Below are positions 1 to 9,117 of a DNA stretch of 59,622 bases, piece by piece. Every line of letters starts with the position of its first letter. Position 1 is the stretch's first letter. The DNA is from Collinsella tanakaei (GTDB lineage Bacteria; Actinomycetota; Coriobacteriia; Coriobacteriales; Coriobacteriaceae). The stretch spans positions 1 to 59,622 of the forward strand of contig NZ_JACJMB010000014.1 in the NCBI RefSeq assembly GCF_016902615.1, read 5' to 3'. A program made the translations under genes and the position numbers. A model generated the notes under the pieces. It was not told the DNA's origin. It saw nothing but the letters and a program-made list of their open reading frames with translations, and searched no databases.

Positions 1-30
1 GTTCATCTCCCCGATCAGGTTTCTCTCCAT
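1..30 (-). CDS. 5' end of an unidentified gene running off the left edge
   Basis: On the minus strand an ATG at 30-28 is preceded by a strong ribosome binding site (GGGAGGGCGAT) and opens a frame reading MERNLIGEMN up to the window edge. Ten codons are too few to identify the product. The upstream region carries the direct-repeat array at 69-151, which may control it. Confidence 0.5.
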   Translation of the reverse strand, partial: MERNLIGEMN

Positions 31-68
31 ATCGCCCTCCCGTGTCTCTGCACGGTCGAGCGTAAGCC

Positions 69-151
69 CGTTGGTCGAATCGGTGAAAGTACGTTGGTGC
101 GATCGGCGGGGATGCGTTGGCGGAATCGGCGCCGCCCGTTGGCCTAAACGG
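69..151. repeat. Four direct repeats of a 15-mer, about 23 bp apart
   Basis: Four copies of a CGTTGGnnnAATCGG-type 15-mer start at 69, 92, 115 and 137. They read CGTTGGTCGAATCGG, CGTTGGTGCGATCGG, CGTTGGCGGAATCGG and CGTTGGCCTAAACGG. Periods are 23, 23 and 22 bp, about two helical turns. The array lies just upstream of the minus-strand gene starting at 30 and downstream of the gene ending at 218. The layout suggests a multi-site protein-binding region; the protein is unknown. Confidence 0.6.
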
Positions 152-217
152 CGAATCTTAGATTAGCGGTAACACCTTTTCAGCCTCACGAGGCATGCCG
201 AAAACAGACGGGGCTCG

Positions 218-580
218 CTACAGGTGGTAGCGGCCGAGCAGCTCGGGGTATCCCTCATCGACGGCATCGTTGAACTGATGCGCGTACAGCCCGATGGCGA
301 GCACCCAGGTGAGGGTCAAGACGATGGCGACAAGGATCGTGAGCGCCACCGCGCTGAACGCAAGCGCCGGCGTCGGGCCCGTGAGCGACCCGGTCATGAT
401 GAGCAGCGCCGCCACGAGCACCGCCACGAACACGGTCACCCGCCGGAACGCCCGACGGCGCGCCCGATGGGCGCGCGCGAGCGCCGCGTGCAGCGCCGCG
501 AGCTCGTCGACGGAGAAGCGCCTCTCGACGAGCTTCGCGCGCTCGTGGGCGCTCAGGCTGTTGATGTGCAGCTGCGCCAC
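218..580 (-). CDS. Small membrane protein of unknown function
   Basis: A 120-residue protein with a basic, charged N-terminal helix (motif HINSLSAHERAKL near residue 5) followed by two hydrophobic segments, roughly residues 45-65 and 75-100, so probably two membrane spans. I chose the GTG at 580 because AGGGGTAGGGGAGCC lies just upstream; a longer in-frame extension would overlap the ABC-F gene and is low-complexity. Only 7 bp separate it from the end of the ABC-F gene, so the two are probably co-transcribed. I do not recognise the family. Confidence 0.7.
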   Translation of the reverse strand: MAQLHINSLSAHERAKLVERRFSVDELAALHAALARAHRARRRAFRRVTVFVAVLVAALLIMTGSLTGPTPALAFSAVALTILVAIVLTLTWVLAIGLYAHQFNDAVDEGYPELLGRYHL

Positions 581-587
581 GGCTCCC

Positions 588-2432
588 CTACCCCTCGAGC
601 TGCTCGCTCGCCTCGAGCCATGCGGTCTCGAGCCCGTCGATCTCGGCGCGCTCGGCATCGATCTCGGCCTGCTTGGCGACAAGCGCCGTGTAGTCGGTCG
701 GGTCGATCTGGGTCAGCGCCGCCTCGAGCTCCTCCAGTTTCGCGCGGCGGCTCTCCATCTTGCGCTCGAGCGAGGAGACCTCGCGGCGCAGGCGCTGCCG
801 CTCGGCATTCGAAAGTCCTGAGGGCTGCGGGCCGGCACCGGACGACTCCGCCGCGCTCGCAGCAGCATCCGCCGTGCGCCCCGCGCGCGCCGCCCCCTCC
901 GTGCCGTCGTGCGCCGCCGCGACCAGGCGCAGGTACTCGTCCACGCCGCCCGCCACATGGCGCAGGCGCCCGTCGATGATGGCGTACTGGCTGTCGGTCA
1001 CGCGCTCCATGAGGTAGCGGTCGTGCGTCACGAGGATGAGCGTGCCCGGCCACCCGTCGAGCAGGTCCTCCACGATGGCGAGCATGTCCGTGTCGAGGTC
1101 GTTGCCCGGCTCGTCGAGGATGAGCACATTCGGCTCGTCGAGAATCGTCAGCAAGAGCGACAGGCGGCGGCGCTGGCCGCCGGAGAGGTCCCCGATGCGG
1201 CTCCAGAGCTGCTGCGTGGTGAAGCCGAGGCGCTCGAGCAGCTTCTCGGGGCTCGTCTCCTTGCCGTCCACGATGTAGAGGCGCTTGTAGTGCGACAGCA
1301 CCTCGCGGATGGTCTGGTCCATATAGGGCGCGAGCTCGTCGAGCTGCTGCGAGAGGATGCCGAAGCGCACCGTAGCGCCGATCTTCACGCGGCCGCGCAC
1401 GGGCGCGAGCTTGCCCTGGATCACCTGGAGCAGCGTCGACTTGCCCGCGCCGTTCTCGCCGAGCAGCCCGAAGCGGTCGCCCGCGCCGATAAGCCAGGTG
1501 GCATCCGACACGACCGGACGAAACGCCCCGGTCTCCTCGTCGGAATAGCCCGCCGTGGCGTCGATCACATCGATCACCTGCTTACCGAGGCGCGAGACCG
1601 CGAGCCGCTTCAGCTCGAGCTCGTTGCGCACCGGCGGCACGTCGGCGATGAGCGCCCGGGCCGCCTCGACGCGGAACTTCGGCTTCGTCGAGCGGGCCTG
1701 CGCGCCGCGCGAGAGCCACGCGAGCTCCTTGCGCGCCATGTTGCGCCGGCGGTCCTCCGCAGCCGCAGCCAGGCGGTCGCGCTCCACGCGCTGCAGGATG
1801 TAGGCGGAGTAGCCGCCTTCGAACGGGTCGACCCGGCCGTCATGCACCTCCCACATGGAGGTGCAGACCTCGTCGAGGAACCAGCGGTCGTGCGTGACCA
1901 CGAGCAGCGCGCCCACGCCGGCCGCCCAACGCGTCTTCAGGTGCGCGGCGAGCCAGTTGATGGTGCGGATATCCAGGTGGTTCGTGGGCTCGTCGAGCAT
2001 GAGGACGTCGTAGTCGCCGATGAGCAGGCGCGCAAGGTCCACGCGGCGGCGCTGGCCGCCGGAGAGCTCGCCGACCTTCCCCTCCCACTCGACATCGGCG
2101 ATCAGCCCGTCGAGCACCGAGCGCACGCGCGGGCTCGAGGCCCACTCGTACTCCGGCGCGTCGCCCACCACGGCATGGTGCACGGTCGCGTTATCGTCGA
2201 GCGCGTCCTTCTGCCCGAGCAGGCCCACCGTCACGCCGCGGCGGTGCGTCACGCGGCCGTCGTCTGGTTCCAGCTCGCCGGCGAGCACGGACAGCAGCGT
2301 CGACTTGCCGTCGCCGTTGCGGCCGACGATGCCGATGCGGTCGCCCTCGTTCACGCCAAGAGTCACGTCGTCGAAGATATGCTTCGTCGGAAACTCAAGC
2401 TCAACCGAATCGCAACCCAATAGGATGGCCAT
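588..2432 (-). CDS. uup: ABC-F ATPase, Uup-like
   Basis: A 614-residue soluble protein with two ABC ATPase domains and no membrane segments, the ABC-F layout. Walker A motifs are GRNGDGKST (37-45) and GENGAGKST (about 325); each half has an LSGGQ signature (123-127 and about 418) and a Walker B (YDVLMLDEPTNHLD near 141). The linker holds a RGAQARSTK stretch and the C-terminus is a charged coiled coil (about 530-614), both typical of Uup. ABC-F proteins act on ribosomes, and Uup also affects precise excision of transposons. The start ATG follows AAGGGGCGGCGC. Antibiotic-resistance ABC-F proteins usually lack this C-terminal extension, so a housekeeping role is likelier. Confidence 0.9.
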   Translation of the reverse strand: MAILLGCDSVELEFPTKHIFDDVTLGVNEGDRIGIVGRNGDGKSTLLSVLAGELEPDDGRVTHRRGVTVGLLGQKDALDDNATVHHAVVGDAPEYEWASSPRVRSVLDGLIADVEWEGKVGELSGGQRRRVDLARLLIGDYDVLMLDEPTNHLDIRTINWLAAHLKTRWAAGVGALLVVTHDRWFLDEVCTSMWEVHDGRVDPFEGGYSAYILQRVERDRLAAAAEDRRRNMARKELAWLSRGAQARSTKPKFRVEAARALIADVPPVRNELELKRLAVSRLGKQVIDVIDATAGYSDEETGAFRPVVSDATWLIGAGDRFGLLGENGAGKSTLLQVIQGKLAPVRGRVKIGATVRFGILSQQLDELAPYMDQTIREVLSHYKRLYIVDGKETSPEKLLERLGFTTQQLWSRIGDLSGGQRRRLSLLLTILDEPNVLILDEPGNDLDTDMLAIVEDLLDGWPGTLILVTHDRYLMERVTDSQYAIIDGRLRHVAGGVDEYLRLVAAAHDGTEGAARAGRTADAAASAAESSGAGPQPSGLSNAERQRLRREVSSLERKMESRRAKLEELEAALTQIDPTDYTALVAKQAEIDAERAEIDGLETAWLEASEQLEG

Positions 2433-2603
2433 GCGCCGCCCCTTCGCCTCAAGATGTCTTTCCAGCCATCCATCCTAGCACGTCGGCACCTCCTTCCCCC
2501 TGAAGGAGAAACGACGCGCATCTCCCTAAGGAAACACTGACTGGCGGCTTCCCCGTCCCCCTTGAGGACAAGCTGCCCCAGTACGATCGCGCGGAAACAA
2601 CAG

Positions 2604-2640
2604 CGGCGGCGCACGTTCCCCGAAAGAACGTGCGCCGCCG
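2604..2640 (-). terminator. Strong hairpin terminator after the MFS gene
   Basis: A perfect 15-bp inverted repeat (2604-2618 with 2626-2640) with a 7-base loop lies about 28 bp past the stop of the MFS gene. On the minus strand it is followed by CTGTTGTTTCC, a weak U tract. Confidence 0.7.
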
Positions 2641-2668
2641 GGCGAATGTCGAGGTGGGAAGCGGCACG

Positions 2669-3988
2669 CTAGCGCAGGCTCGCCACCAAGCGGTGCGCCG
2701 AGGGCGCCGCGGCGAGCAGCAGCGCGAGCATGATGACGGCGCCTGCGATGGAGGCCGCCCACATGGGGATGAACGACAAGAACGCGTCGAACACCATGCC
2801 GCTCATGATGGTGCCGAGCGCATACCCGAGCATCTCGAGGCTCGTGATCCAGCCGGTGATCTTACCCATGTCCTTCGTGCCGTACAGGCGGACCGCCACG
2901 AGCGGCGGGGCGACGGTGCCCATGCACGTGCCGAAGCCGAAGAACGTCGCCGCGACGATCGGGCCCACCGTCGTCGCCGGGAAGCACATGCCCGCGCTAC
3001 CGATCAGGCACGCGAGGCTGCCGATGATGATGCCCCAGCGCACGCCAACGCGGTCATAGAGGCTGCCCGTCACGATCTTGGAGATGAGCACGACGATCAT
3101 GTTGTAGGAGTAGAACATGCTCGCGAACTCCGCCGTGTGGCCGCCCGTCACGACGGTCTGGCCCTCGACGGTCACCGAGGTCAGGTTCGTGATGGAGTTC
3201 GGGATGGCAGCGCCGTTCAGCACGCCCATGACGACGAAGCCGGCAACGAGCATCCAAAACGACGGATGGCTGCGCACGCGCTTCCAGCCGACCTCGACGT
3301 CCACGACGGCATCGCCCGCCGCCCCCTTCTTGGCGCCGGGTGCGCCGGAGGCACCCGAGCCGTACGGCTCAAGGCCGATATCGGAAGGGCGGCTGTGGAA
3401 GACGGCCACCGTGATGGGGAACGAGATGATGAAGCACACCGCGGCGAGCACGAGGAAGGCCGTGCGCCAGCCGTAGGCGCCGATAAGGCCGTTCACCACG
3501 GGGCCCAAGATGGCGCCGCCGAAACCGGAGCCCGAGAGGGCGAGCGCCACCGCGAAGCCCTGCTTGGCCGAAAACCAGTTCGTGACCACGATGGAGATGA
3601 GCAGGCGCGTGCCCGCCACGACCACGAGACCGTCGATGGCGAACAGCACGAACAGCTGCCAGGCCGCGCCCGCGCACGCGAAACCGACGAGGGCCGCCGC
3701 CGTGATGGCCACCGACAGGCCTCCAAGGATGCGCCCGGGCACGCGGTCGACGACGTGGCCCACCACGAGCGCGCCCACGATCGAGACGAGCGTCGACAGC
3801 GAGTTCGCCGTGTTGTACGTGCCGACGGTGATGCCCAGATCAGCCACGATGTGCGGCTGGAAGAGCGACATGCCGCTCACCATGATGGTGTAGCACGTCG
3901 CCATGATCAGAAATCCCGCGGCGACGAGCCACCATCCGAAAAAGGGTTTCGTCCCCTTGCCGCCCCGAGCGGCACTCCCCTGCGTCAT
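2669..3988 (-). CDS. MFS transporter, oxalate/formate antiporter (OFA)-like
   Basis: A 439-residue integral membrane protein with about twelve hydrophobic segments. The N-terminal FFGWWLVAAGF segment and the mid-loop RPSDIGLEPYG motif are characteristic of the OFA/monocarboxylate branch of the major facilitator superfamily. It probably moves a small organic acid or acyl amino acid. The start ATG has GAGGAGGAGCG upstream. The M20 amidohydrolase gene ends only 88 bp upstream on the same strand, so the two may form an uptake-and-hydrolysis operon. The substrate cannot be told from sequence. Confidence 0.88.
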   Translation of the reverse strand: MTQGSAARGGKGTKPFFGWWLVAAGFLIMATCYTIMVSGMSLFQPHIVADLGITVGTYNTANSLSTLVSIVGALVVGHVVDRVPGRILGGLSVAITAAALVGFACAGAAWQLFVLFAIDGLVVVAGTRLLISIVVTNWFSAKQGFAVALALSGSGFGGAILGPVVNGLIGAYGWRTAFLVLAAVCFIISFPITVAVFHSRPSDIGLEPYGSGASGAPGAKKGAAGDAVVDVEVGWKRVRSHPSFWMLVAGFVVMGVLNGAAIPNSITNLTSVTVEGQTVVTGGHTAEFASMFYSYNMIVVLISKIVTGSLYDRVGVRWGIIIGSLACLIGSAGMCFPATTVGPIVAATFFGFGTCMGTVAPPLVAVRLYGTKDMGKITGWITSLEMLGYALGTIMSGMVFDAFLSFIPMWAASIAGAVIMLALLLAAAPSAHRLVASLR

Positions 3989-4076
3989 CGCTCCTCCTCA
4001 TAGGTCATGTGGCACCTGCCCCCGCGCGATGGCGCTCGCTTCCCCCGGGAAGCGCGCGCCGCGGCGCAAAGGCACG

Positions 4077-5318
4077 TCAACGGTTTGCAAGCCAGGTCAC
4101 GGCGGCGGCCGCGTGCATCGCCGCGCCCATCCACAAGACGCTCTCGTCGAGCACCATATGCGGGTTGTGGTGCGGCGCGGCGTCGACGCTACCCGCGCCA
4201 AGCTGCACGAACATGCTCGGCACCGCGCGCGACACGTACGCGAAGTCCTCCGTCACGGGCATGGGCGCGTCGATGGTCACGCGCTCCGTCCCCGCCACGG
4301 CCCGAAGCGCGTCCACGAGCTCATCGGCGAGCGCGGGATCCGTGACCGTGCACGGGACCTCGAACGTCGCGATGTCGCAGGTTGCCCGCCACGCCTCCGT
4401 GTAAGCACGGATGATCTCGGGCAGGCGCTCGAGCGCATGGGCGCGTGCCTCGACGTCGAAGCTGCGCATCCCGAGCTTGAGCTCGGCCGTGTCGGGCAGG
4501 GCGTTCGGCACCGTGCCGCCGCCCATGGTCCCCACCGACAGCGTGATGGAGGCCGCCGGGTCGATCTCGCGCGTCATGAACAGGTTCACCGCCTGGTAGA
4601 TCTGGTTCACGACCATGAGCGGGTCGATGCACTGCTGCGGGGCCGACGTGTGGCCGCCGCGGCCATGCACGCGCACGGCGATGGTGTCGAGCGAGGCGCT
4701 CGTGACGCCGGGCGTGTACACGATGCCGCCCGCCGGCGCGTTGGCGATCACGTGCAGGGCGAAGGCGGCGTCGACCTTCGGGTTCTCGAGCAGACCGTCG
4801 TCGATCATCGTCTGGGAACCGTACCCGAGCTCCTCGCCCGGCTGGAACATGAGCTTGACGGTGCCCGGCAGCTCCGCCTCGTGCTCTTTCAGCACGCGTG
4901 CCGCCGCGAGCACCATCGCCGCATGGGCGTCGTGGCCGCACATATGGCTGCAATCGCGCTGCGAGCAGAACGGCAGGTCGTTTTCCTCCACGATGGGCAG
5001 CGCGTCCATGTCGGCGCGCAACAGGATGCACGGGCCGCCGGCGCCGATCGTGGCGACGATGCCCGTCGATGCGGTGATGCCCGGAAAACCGAGCTCCTCG
5101 TAGCGCTGCGTGAGCTCGGGCGCAACCGCGCCGCAGGTGCGCCAGGGGATGCCGAGCGCATCCAGGCGGGCGCACACGAACCCCGCCGTCTCGGGCAGGC
5201 TCATGCCCACCTCGGGGATCCGGTGCAGCGCACGGCGGTCGGCGACGATGTCATCCTGCAGGCGACGCGCCGTCTCCACCACCGTGGACCTCAGGCGATC
5301 GAGATCGAGTTCGCTCAT
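4077..5318 (-). CDS. M20 family metal-dependent amidohydrolase
   Basis: A 413-residue protein of the M20D group (N-acyl-amino-acid, hippurate or IAA-conjugate hydrolases), which cleave an amide bond using two metal ions. Visible motifs: RADMDALP (101-108), MCGHD with metal-binding C127 and H129, PGEE (160-163), ALHV, and HHNPHMV near the C-terminus. The start at 5318 is chosen for its AGAAGGG site; an upstream in-frame start lacks one. It lies upstream of, and on the same strand as, an OFA-type MFS carrier, and is divergent from the amidohydrolase gene at 5559. The exact substrate is unknown. Confidence 0.88.
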   Translation of the reverse strand: MSELDLDRLRSTVVETARRLQDDIVADRRALHRIPEVGMSLPETAGFVCARLDALGIPWRTCGAVAPELTQRYEELGFPGITASTGIVATIGAGGPCILLRADMDALPIVEENDLPFCSQRDCSHMCGHDAHAAMVLAAARVLKEHEAELPGTVKLMFQPGEELGYGSQTMIDDGLLENPKVDAAFALHVIANAPAGGIVYTPGVTSASLDTIAVRVHGRGGHTSAPQQCIDPLMVVNQIYQAVNLFMTREIDPAASITLSVGTMGGGTVPNALPDTAELKLGMRSFDVEARAHALERLPEIIRAYTEAWRATCDIATFEVPCTVTDPALADELVDALRAVAGTERVTIDAPMPVTEDFAYVSRAVPSMFVQLGAGSVDAAPHHNPHMVLDESVLWMGAAMHAAAAVTWLANR

Positions 5319-5381
5319 GGCCCGACCCTTCTGGTACGTAAGGCGGTCTCGCGGCACCTATGCACATCGAGACCCGTGCAT

Positions 5382-5398
5382 GGTGGGATAATACCACC
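5382..5398 (-). promoter_or_regulatory. Candidate promoter/operator for the M20 gene
   Basis: The palindrome GGTGGGATAATACCACC contains, on the minus strand, TGGTATTAT, an extended -10 box. Transcription would begin about 60 bases before the ATG at 5318. The dyad symmetry over the -10 suggests a repressor site. No good -35 was seen. Confidence 0.35.
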
Positions 5399-5493
5399 GT
5401 TCGTGTAGAGCGGCCGTTTTTATGCATATTGTTACGTTTCGGGCATGCGGGCGCCGCCCACGGATGCCGCGCGGACGCCGGCCAGCCTCCCCG

Positions 5494-5522
5494 TTCACAG
5501 GCGCGCCCGTACGCACTATGCT
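5494..5522 (+). promoter_or_regulatory. Promoter of the YtcJ-like amidohydrolase gene
   Basis: TTCACA (5494-5499) and TATGCT (5517-5522) are separated by 17 bp, a good housekeeping-sigma layout, about 30 bases upstream of a GGGAGGCGG ribosome binding site and the ATG at 5559. Confidence 0.5.
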
Positions 5523-5558
5523 GGATGCAGATGCGAACGACGATGCCGGGAGGCGGAC

Positions 5559-7178
5559 ATGAGCGAGACGATTCCGACCAGATTCGAGAACGCGGCGATC
5601 CTCACCGAGGACCCCGCCTGCCCCCGCGCGGACACGATGGTCGTCCAGGGAGGGTCCATCGCCTGGGTGGGCTGGGCAGACGATGTGCCCGAGCGCTTCA
5701 CCGGCGACGCGTGCCGCGCCGTCGACCTCGCGGGCGCCCGCGTCATCCCCGGTTTCGTGGACGCGCACATGCACGCGCTCATGCTCGCCGCCTTCAGCAC
5801 GCAGATCTCGGCGCTGCCGCCCGCGGTCAACTCCATCGAGGAGCTCGTGGACGCCATACGCCGCGTGCGCGCGACCCAGGACGCCGACATGTGGATCCAG
5901 GGCTGGGGCTACGACGAGGAGCTGCTGGCCGAAAAGCGCTCCCCCACCCGCTGGGACCTCGACCGCGGATGCGCCGACGCCCCCGTGTGCATCCTGCGCA
6001 CCTGCGGGCACATCCGCTGCGTGAACAGCCGCGCCCTCGAGATCGCCGGCATCACGCGTGACACCCCCGATCCCGCAGGCGGCCAGATCGAGCGCGACGA
6101 GAACGGCGAGCCCACCGGGGTCCTCAAGGAGACGGCGCGCGACCTCGTGAACCCGTACATCCCGCATGCGAGCCTCGAGGACGACGTGCGCAACCTCGTC
6201 GACCTCGGTCGGCTCATGGCCTCCCAGGGCATCGTCGCCGCGACGGACATGTGCACGCTCGACGGCACCGACGCCATGCCCGCGCTGCGAGCCGCCGCGC
6301 GCGCCGGCCTGAAGCAGGATGTCGCCACCTACGTGCTGTGGGATTACGTGAAGGACGACCCCGCCTTCCGCATCGATACGAAGGAGACCGACCGGGCGCA
6401 ACAGGTGTTCTGCGCCGGCATCAAGCTGCTCTCCGATGGAAGCGTCTCCGGCAGGACCGCCTGGTTCGACGTGCCCTACCTGGGCGCCGACCCGTCTGAC
6501 CCCGACGCGTGCGGCTTTCCCACCTGCACCGATGAGGAGCTCGACGGCGCCATCGCCTTCTGCCGCGACAACACCTGCCAGCTCTCCGTCCACGCCATGG
6601 GCACGCGCGCCATCGACCGCGTGCTGGCGCACCTCGACGGTATCGCGCCGTGGTGCGAGGGATATCCGCACGTCCGCATGGAGCACGTGACGGCGCCGTC
6701 CGCTCAAGCCGTCGAGACGTTCGCGCGCACGGGCATCGGCGTGGTCACCCAGCCCATCTTCCCCTACGCGGAGATCGCCACCTACCGCGCCAACTGCGGG
6801 GATGAGCGCACGCGCACCTACTATCCGCTGCGCACGCTCATCGACGCCGGCGTGAGGCTCTGCATCTCCACCGACGCGCCCGCAACCTCGTGGGCCACGC
6901 CCTCCGATCCCTTCCCCAACATCAAAAGCGCCGTCACCCGCCACGCGAGCACGGGCTTCGACTTCGGGGCGTCCGAGCGCATCGACATCGAGGAGGCCCT
7001 CGCGCTCTACACGCGCGAGGCGGCGCGCATGGTCGGATTCGCCGACCTCGGCATGCTGCGCGCAGGCTACAAGGCGAGCTTCGTCGTGCTCGACCGCGAC
7101 ATCCTGGCCGTTCCCGCCGATGAGATCGACCAGGTGGGCGTCAGCGCGACCTACATCCGCGGCGAGCGGGTCTTCTAG
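5559..7178 (+). CDS. Amidohydrolase family protein, YtcJ-like
   Basis: A 539-residue TIM-barrel metallohydrolase. GFVDAHMH supplies the HxH metal pair (H70, H72), followed by GIKLLSDGS, SVHAMGTRAID, RMEHV and the late aspartate in ISTDAPATSW. These match the YtcJ-type amidohydrolase group, whose substrates are mostly undefined (amides or N-formyl compounds). The start ATG has GGGAGGCGG upstream. It is divergent from the M20 amidohydrolase and MFS genes, so the three may serve one scavenging pathway, but that is inference. Confidence 0.88.
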   Translation: MSETIPTRFENAAILTEDPACPRADTMVVQGGSIAWVGWADDVPERFTGDACRAVDLAGARVIPGFVDAHMHALMLAAFSTQISALPPAVNSIEELVDAIRRVRATQDADMWIQGWGYDEELLAEKRSPTRWDLDRGCADAPVCILRTCGHIRCVNSRALEIAGITRDTPDPAGGQIERDENGEPTGVLKETARDLVNPYIPHASLEDDVRNLVDLGRLMASQGIVAATDMCTLDGTDAMPALRAAARAGLKQDVATYVLWDYVKDDPAFRIDTKETDRAQQVFCAGIKLLSDGSVSGRTAWFDVPYLGADPSDPDACGFPTCTDEELDGAIAFCRDNTCQLSVHAMGTRAIDRVLAHLDGIAPWCEGYPHVRMEHVTAPSAQAVETFARTGIGVVTQPIFPYAEIATYRANCGDERTRTYYPLRTLIDAGVRLCISTDAPATSWATPSDPFPNIKSAVTRHASTGFDFGASERIDIEEALALYTREAARMVGFADLGMLRAGYKASFVVLDRDILAVPADEIDQVGVSATYIRGERVF

Positions 7179-7191
7179 CAAACCCGGGATC

Positions 7192-7227
7192 CCGGCGCTC
7201 GCGCGCCTGTGGCGGGGTGAGCGCCGG
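7192..7227. terminator. Hairpin between convergent genes
   Basis: CCGGCGCTC (7192-7200) pairs perfectly with GAGCGCCGG (7219-7227) across an 18-base loop, between the ends of the convergent amidohydrolase and pstB genes. There is no U tract on either strand, so its strength is uncertain. Confidence 0.4.
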
Positions 7228-7357
7228 AATGGCCGGGGATATCACGGCATATGAATACAGCGACGACCCGGATGACCGGGCCGCCGCCGCTGCATGGTTG
7301 TCCGCTCCGCGCCGGCTGCACCAGCAAGCCGCCGCAGGGGTATGAATATGCGCTCGG

Positions 7358-8194
7358 CTAGGAGAACATACCGGTGAGGTAGTCGTTCAGGCGCTTGTCG
7401 CCCGGGCGCTGGAAAATCTGGTCGGTCTCGCCGTACTCAACCATCTCGCCCATGTAGAAGAAGGCCGTGCGGTTGGAGACGCGGGACGCCTGCTCCATGT
7501 TGTGCGTCACGATGACGATGGCGCGGTCCTGCACGATGGAGTTCATCAAATCCTCGATGGCAAGCGTCGAGATCGGGTCGAGTGCCGAGCACGGCTCGTC
7601 GAACAGGATGACATCCGGATGCATGGCGAGCGTGCGCGCGATGCACAGGCGCTGCTGCTGGCCGCCGGACAGCGCGAACGCGCTCTGGTTGAGCTTGTCT
7701 TTCACCTCGTCCCACAGCGCCGCGCCGCGCAGGGACTCCTCCACCATCTGGTCGAGCGTGTCCTTGTCCTTGATGCCGTGGCGCTTCGGCGCGAACGTGA
7801 TGTTCTCGCGGATGGACTTATGGAACGGGTTCGGCTGCTGGAACACCATGCCGATGGACTTGCGGAGCTCGTAGAGGTTCTCGGTCTTGGTGTTGATGTT
7901 TCTGCCCTGGTAGAGGATCTCGCCCTCGACGCGACAGCCCTTGATCTCACGGTTCATGAGGTTCAGGCTGCGCAGGAAGGTGGACTTGCCGCATCCGGAC
8001 GGGCCGATGAGCGCGGTGATCTCGCCCTTGTGGAACTTCAGGCTCGTATCGTTCAGCGCATGGTGGTCGCCGTAGTATACGTTCACGTCCTTCGTCTCGA
8101 GGATGACCTCGTCGGAGATGGCCACGCCCGTGGTGCGGTGCGCCTTCTCGCTCGAGCCGACACTCTTCAGGAACTGATCGGTTTCTGTCGTCAT
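7358..8194 (-). CDS. pstB: Phosphate ABC transporter ATP-binding protein PstB
   Basis: A 278-residue ABC ATPase that powers high-affinity phosphate import. It shows Walker [10 protein letters not shown] (64-72), MVFQQPNPF in the Q-loop, signature [13 protein letters not shown], and Walker [14 protein letters not shown]. The QQPNPF Q-loop and [18 protein letters not shown]-terminal block are typical of PstB. It overlaps pstA by 4 bp, so translation is probably coupled. It is the last gene of pstSCAB here; no phoU follows. Confidence 0.97.
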   Translation of the reverse strand: MTTETDQFLKSVGSSEKAHRTTGVAISDEVILETKDVNVYYGDHHALNDTSLKFHKGEITALIGPSGCGKSTFLRSLNLMNREIKGCRVEGEILYQGRNINTKTENLYELRKSIGMVFQQPNPFHKSIRENITFAPKRHGIKDKDTLDQMVEESLRGAALWDEVKDKLNQSAFALSGGQQQRLCIARTLAMHPDVILFDEPCSALDPISTLAIEDLMNSIVQDRAIVIVTHNMEQASRVSNRTAFFYMGEMVEYGETDQIFQRPGDKRLNDYLTGMFS

Positions 8195-9117
8195 TCGGCA
8201 GTCATCCTCCTCGCGAGCGCGTTGCCGGCAATGCGCGAGAGCACATTGAAGAGCAGCACGCAGATCATCAGAAGCGCGGCGGTACCCCAGACGATGTGCT
8301 GGGCCTCGGGGCTGCCCTCACCGTAGATCTTATAGATGTGCACGGCGAGCGACTCGCCCGGACGGAAGATGTTCCACGCGCACGTGGGGCTGGCGAAGTT
8401 CAGGGAGAAGAAGTTCAGGCGCGCCGGCGAGCTCATACCGGAGGTAAAGAGCAGCGCCGCGGCCTCGCCGAACACGCGGCCGGCCGAAAGCACCACGCCG
8501 GTGACGATGGCGGGCATGGCGGCCGGGATCAGCACGTGCAGCGTCGTCTCCCAGCGGGTGAGGCCCATGGCGAGGCACGCATCGCGCTGGCTCGACGGAA
8601 CGTCCTCGAGCGCCTGCTGGATCACGCGGGTCAGGATGGGGATATTGAACATCGTGAGCGCGATGGCACCGGAGATGAGCGAGTAGCCCCAGCCGAAGCT
8701 CACCGAGAACATCAGGAAGCCGAACATGCCGACAACGATGGAGGGCAGGCTGGAGAGGGTCTCGATGGCCGTGGACGCGACCTTGGTGATGGGTCCCTCG
8801 GGTGCGTACTCGACGAGGAACACCGCCGCGCCCAGCGAGATGGGCAGCGAGATGATCAGGGTCAAGATCAGCAGGTAGAACGAGTCGAACAGCTGGTAGG
8901 CGATACCGCCCTCAGTGCCGTTCGAGCGGCTCGCCTCGGTCAGGAAGCCGGGCTGGAAGAGCTGGCCCATGCCCTGGGCGAGGATATAGAGGACCATCGC
9001 GACGACGATGAGCATGACGATGCCCACGATCAGGGTCAGGATACCGGTTGCGATCCGGTCGTTGCGCATGGAGCGCCTGATACGGGCGTTCTGCGCATCC
9101 GTGGAGATGTTAGCCAC
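8191..9117 (-). CDS. pstA: Phosphate ABC transporter permease PstA
   Basis: A 308-residue permease with about six membrane spans. It has the [10 protein letters not shown] and [11 protein letters not shown] segments and the permease-ATPase coupling (EAA-like) loop around [14 protein letters not shown]. It pairs with PstC to form the membrane channel. It overlaps pstB by 4 bp and pstC by 8 bp, so the operon is tightly packed. Confidence 0.96.
   Translation of the reverse strand: MANISTDAQNARIRRSMRNDRIATGILTLIVGIVMLIVVAMVLYILAQGMGQLFQPGFLTEASRSNGTEGGIAYQLFDSFYLLILTLIISLPISLGAAVFLVEYAPEGPITKVASTAIETLSSLPSIVVGMFGFLMFSVSFGWGYSLISGAIALTMFNIPILTRVIQQALEDVPSSQRDACLAMGLTRWETTLHVLIPAAMPAIVTGVVLSAGRVFGEAAALLFTSGMSSPARLNFFSLNFASPTCAWNIFRPGESLAVHIYKIYGEGSPEAQHIVWGTAALLMICVLLFNVLSRIAGNALARRMTAE

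Noticed and set aside
5358-7181. Long minus-strand open frame antisense to the YtcJ-like amidohydrolase gene
   Set aside because: No motifs and biased composition; the plus strand has intact metal-binding motifs and a promoter and ribosome binding site.
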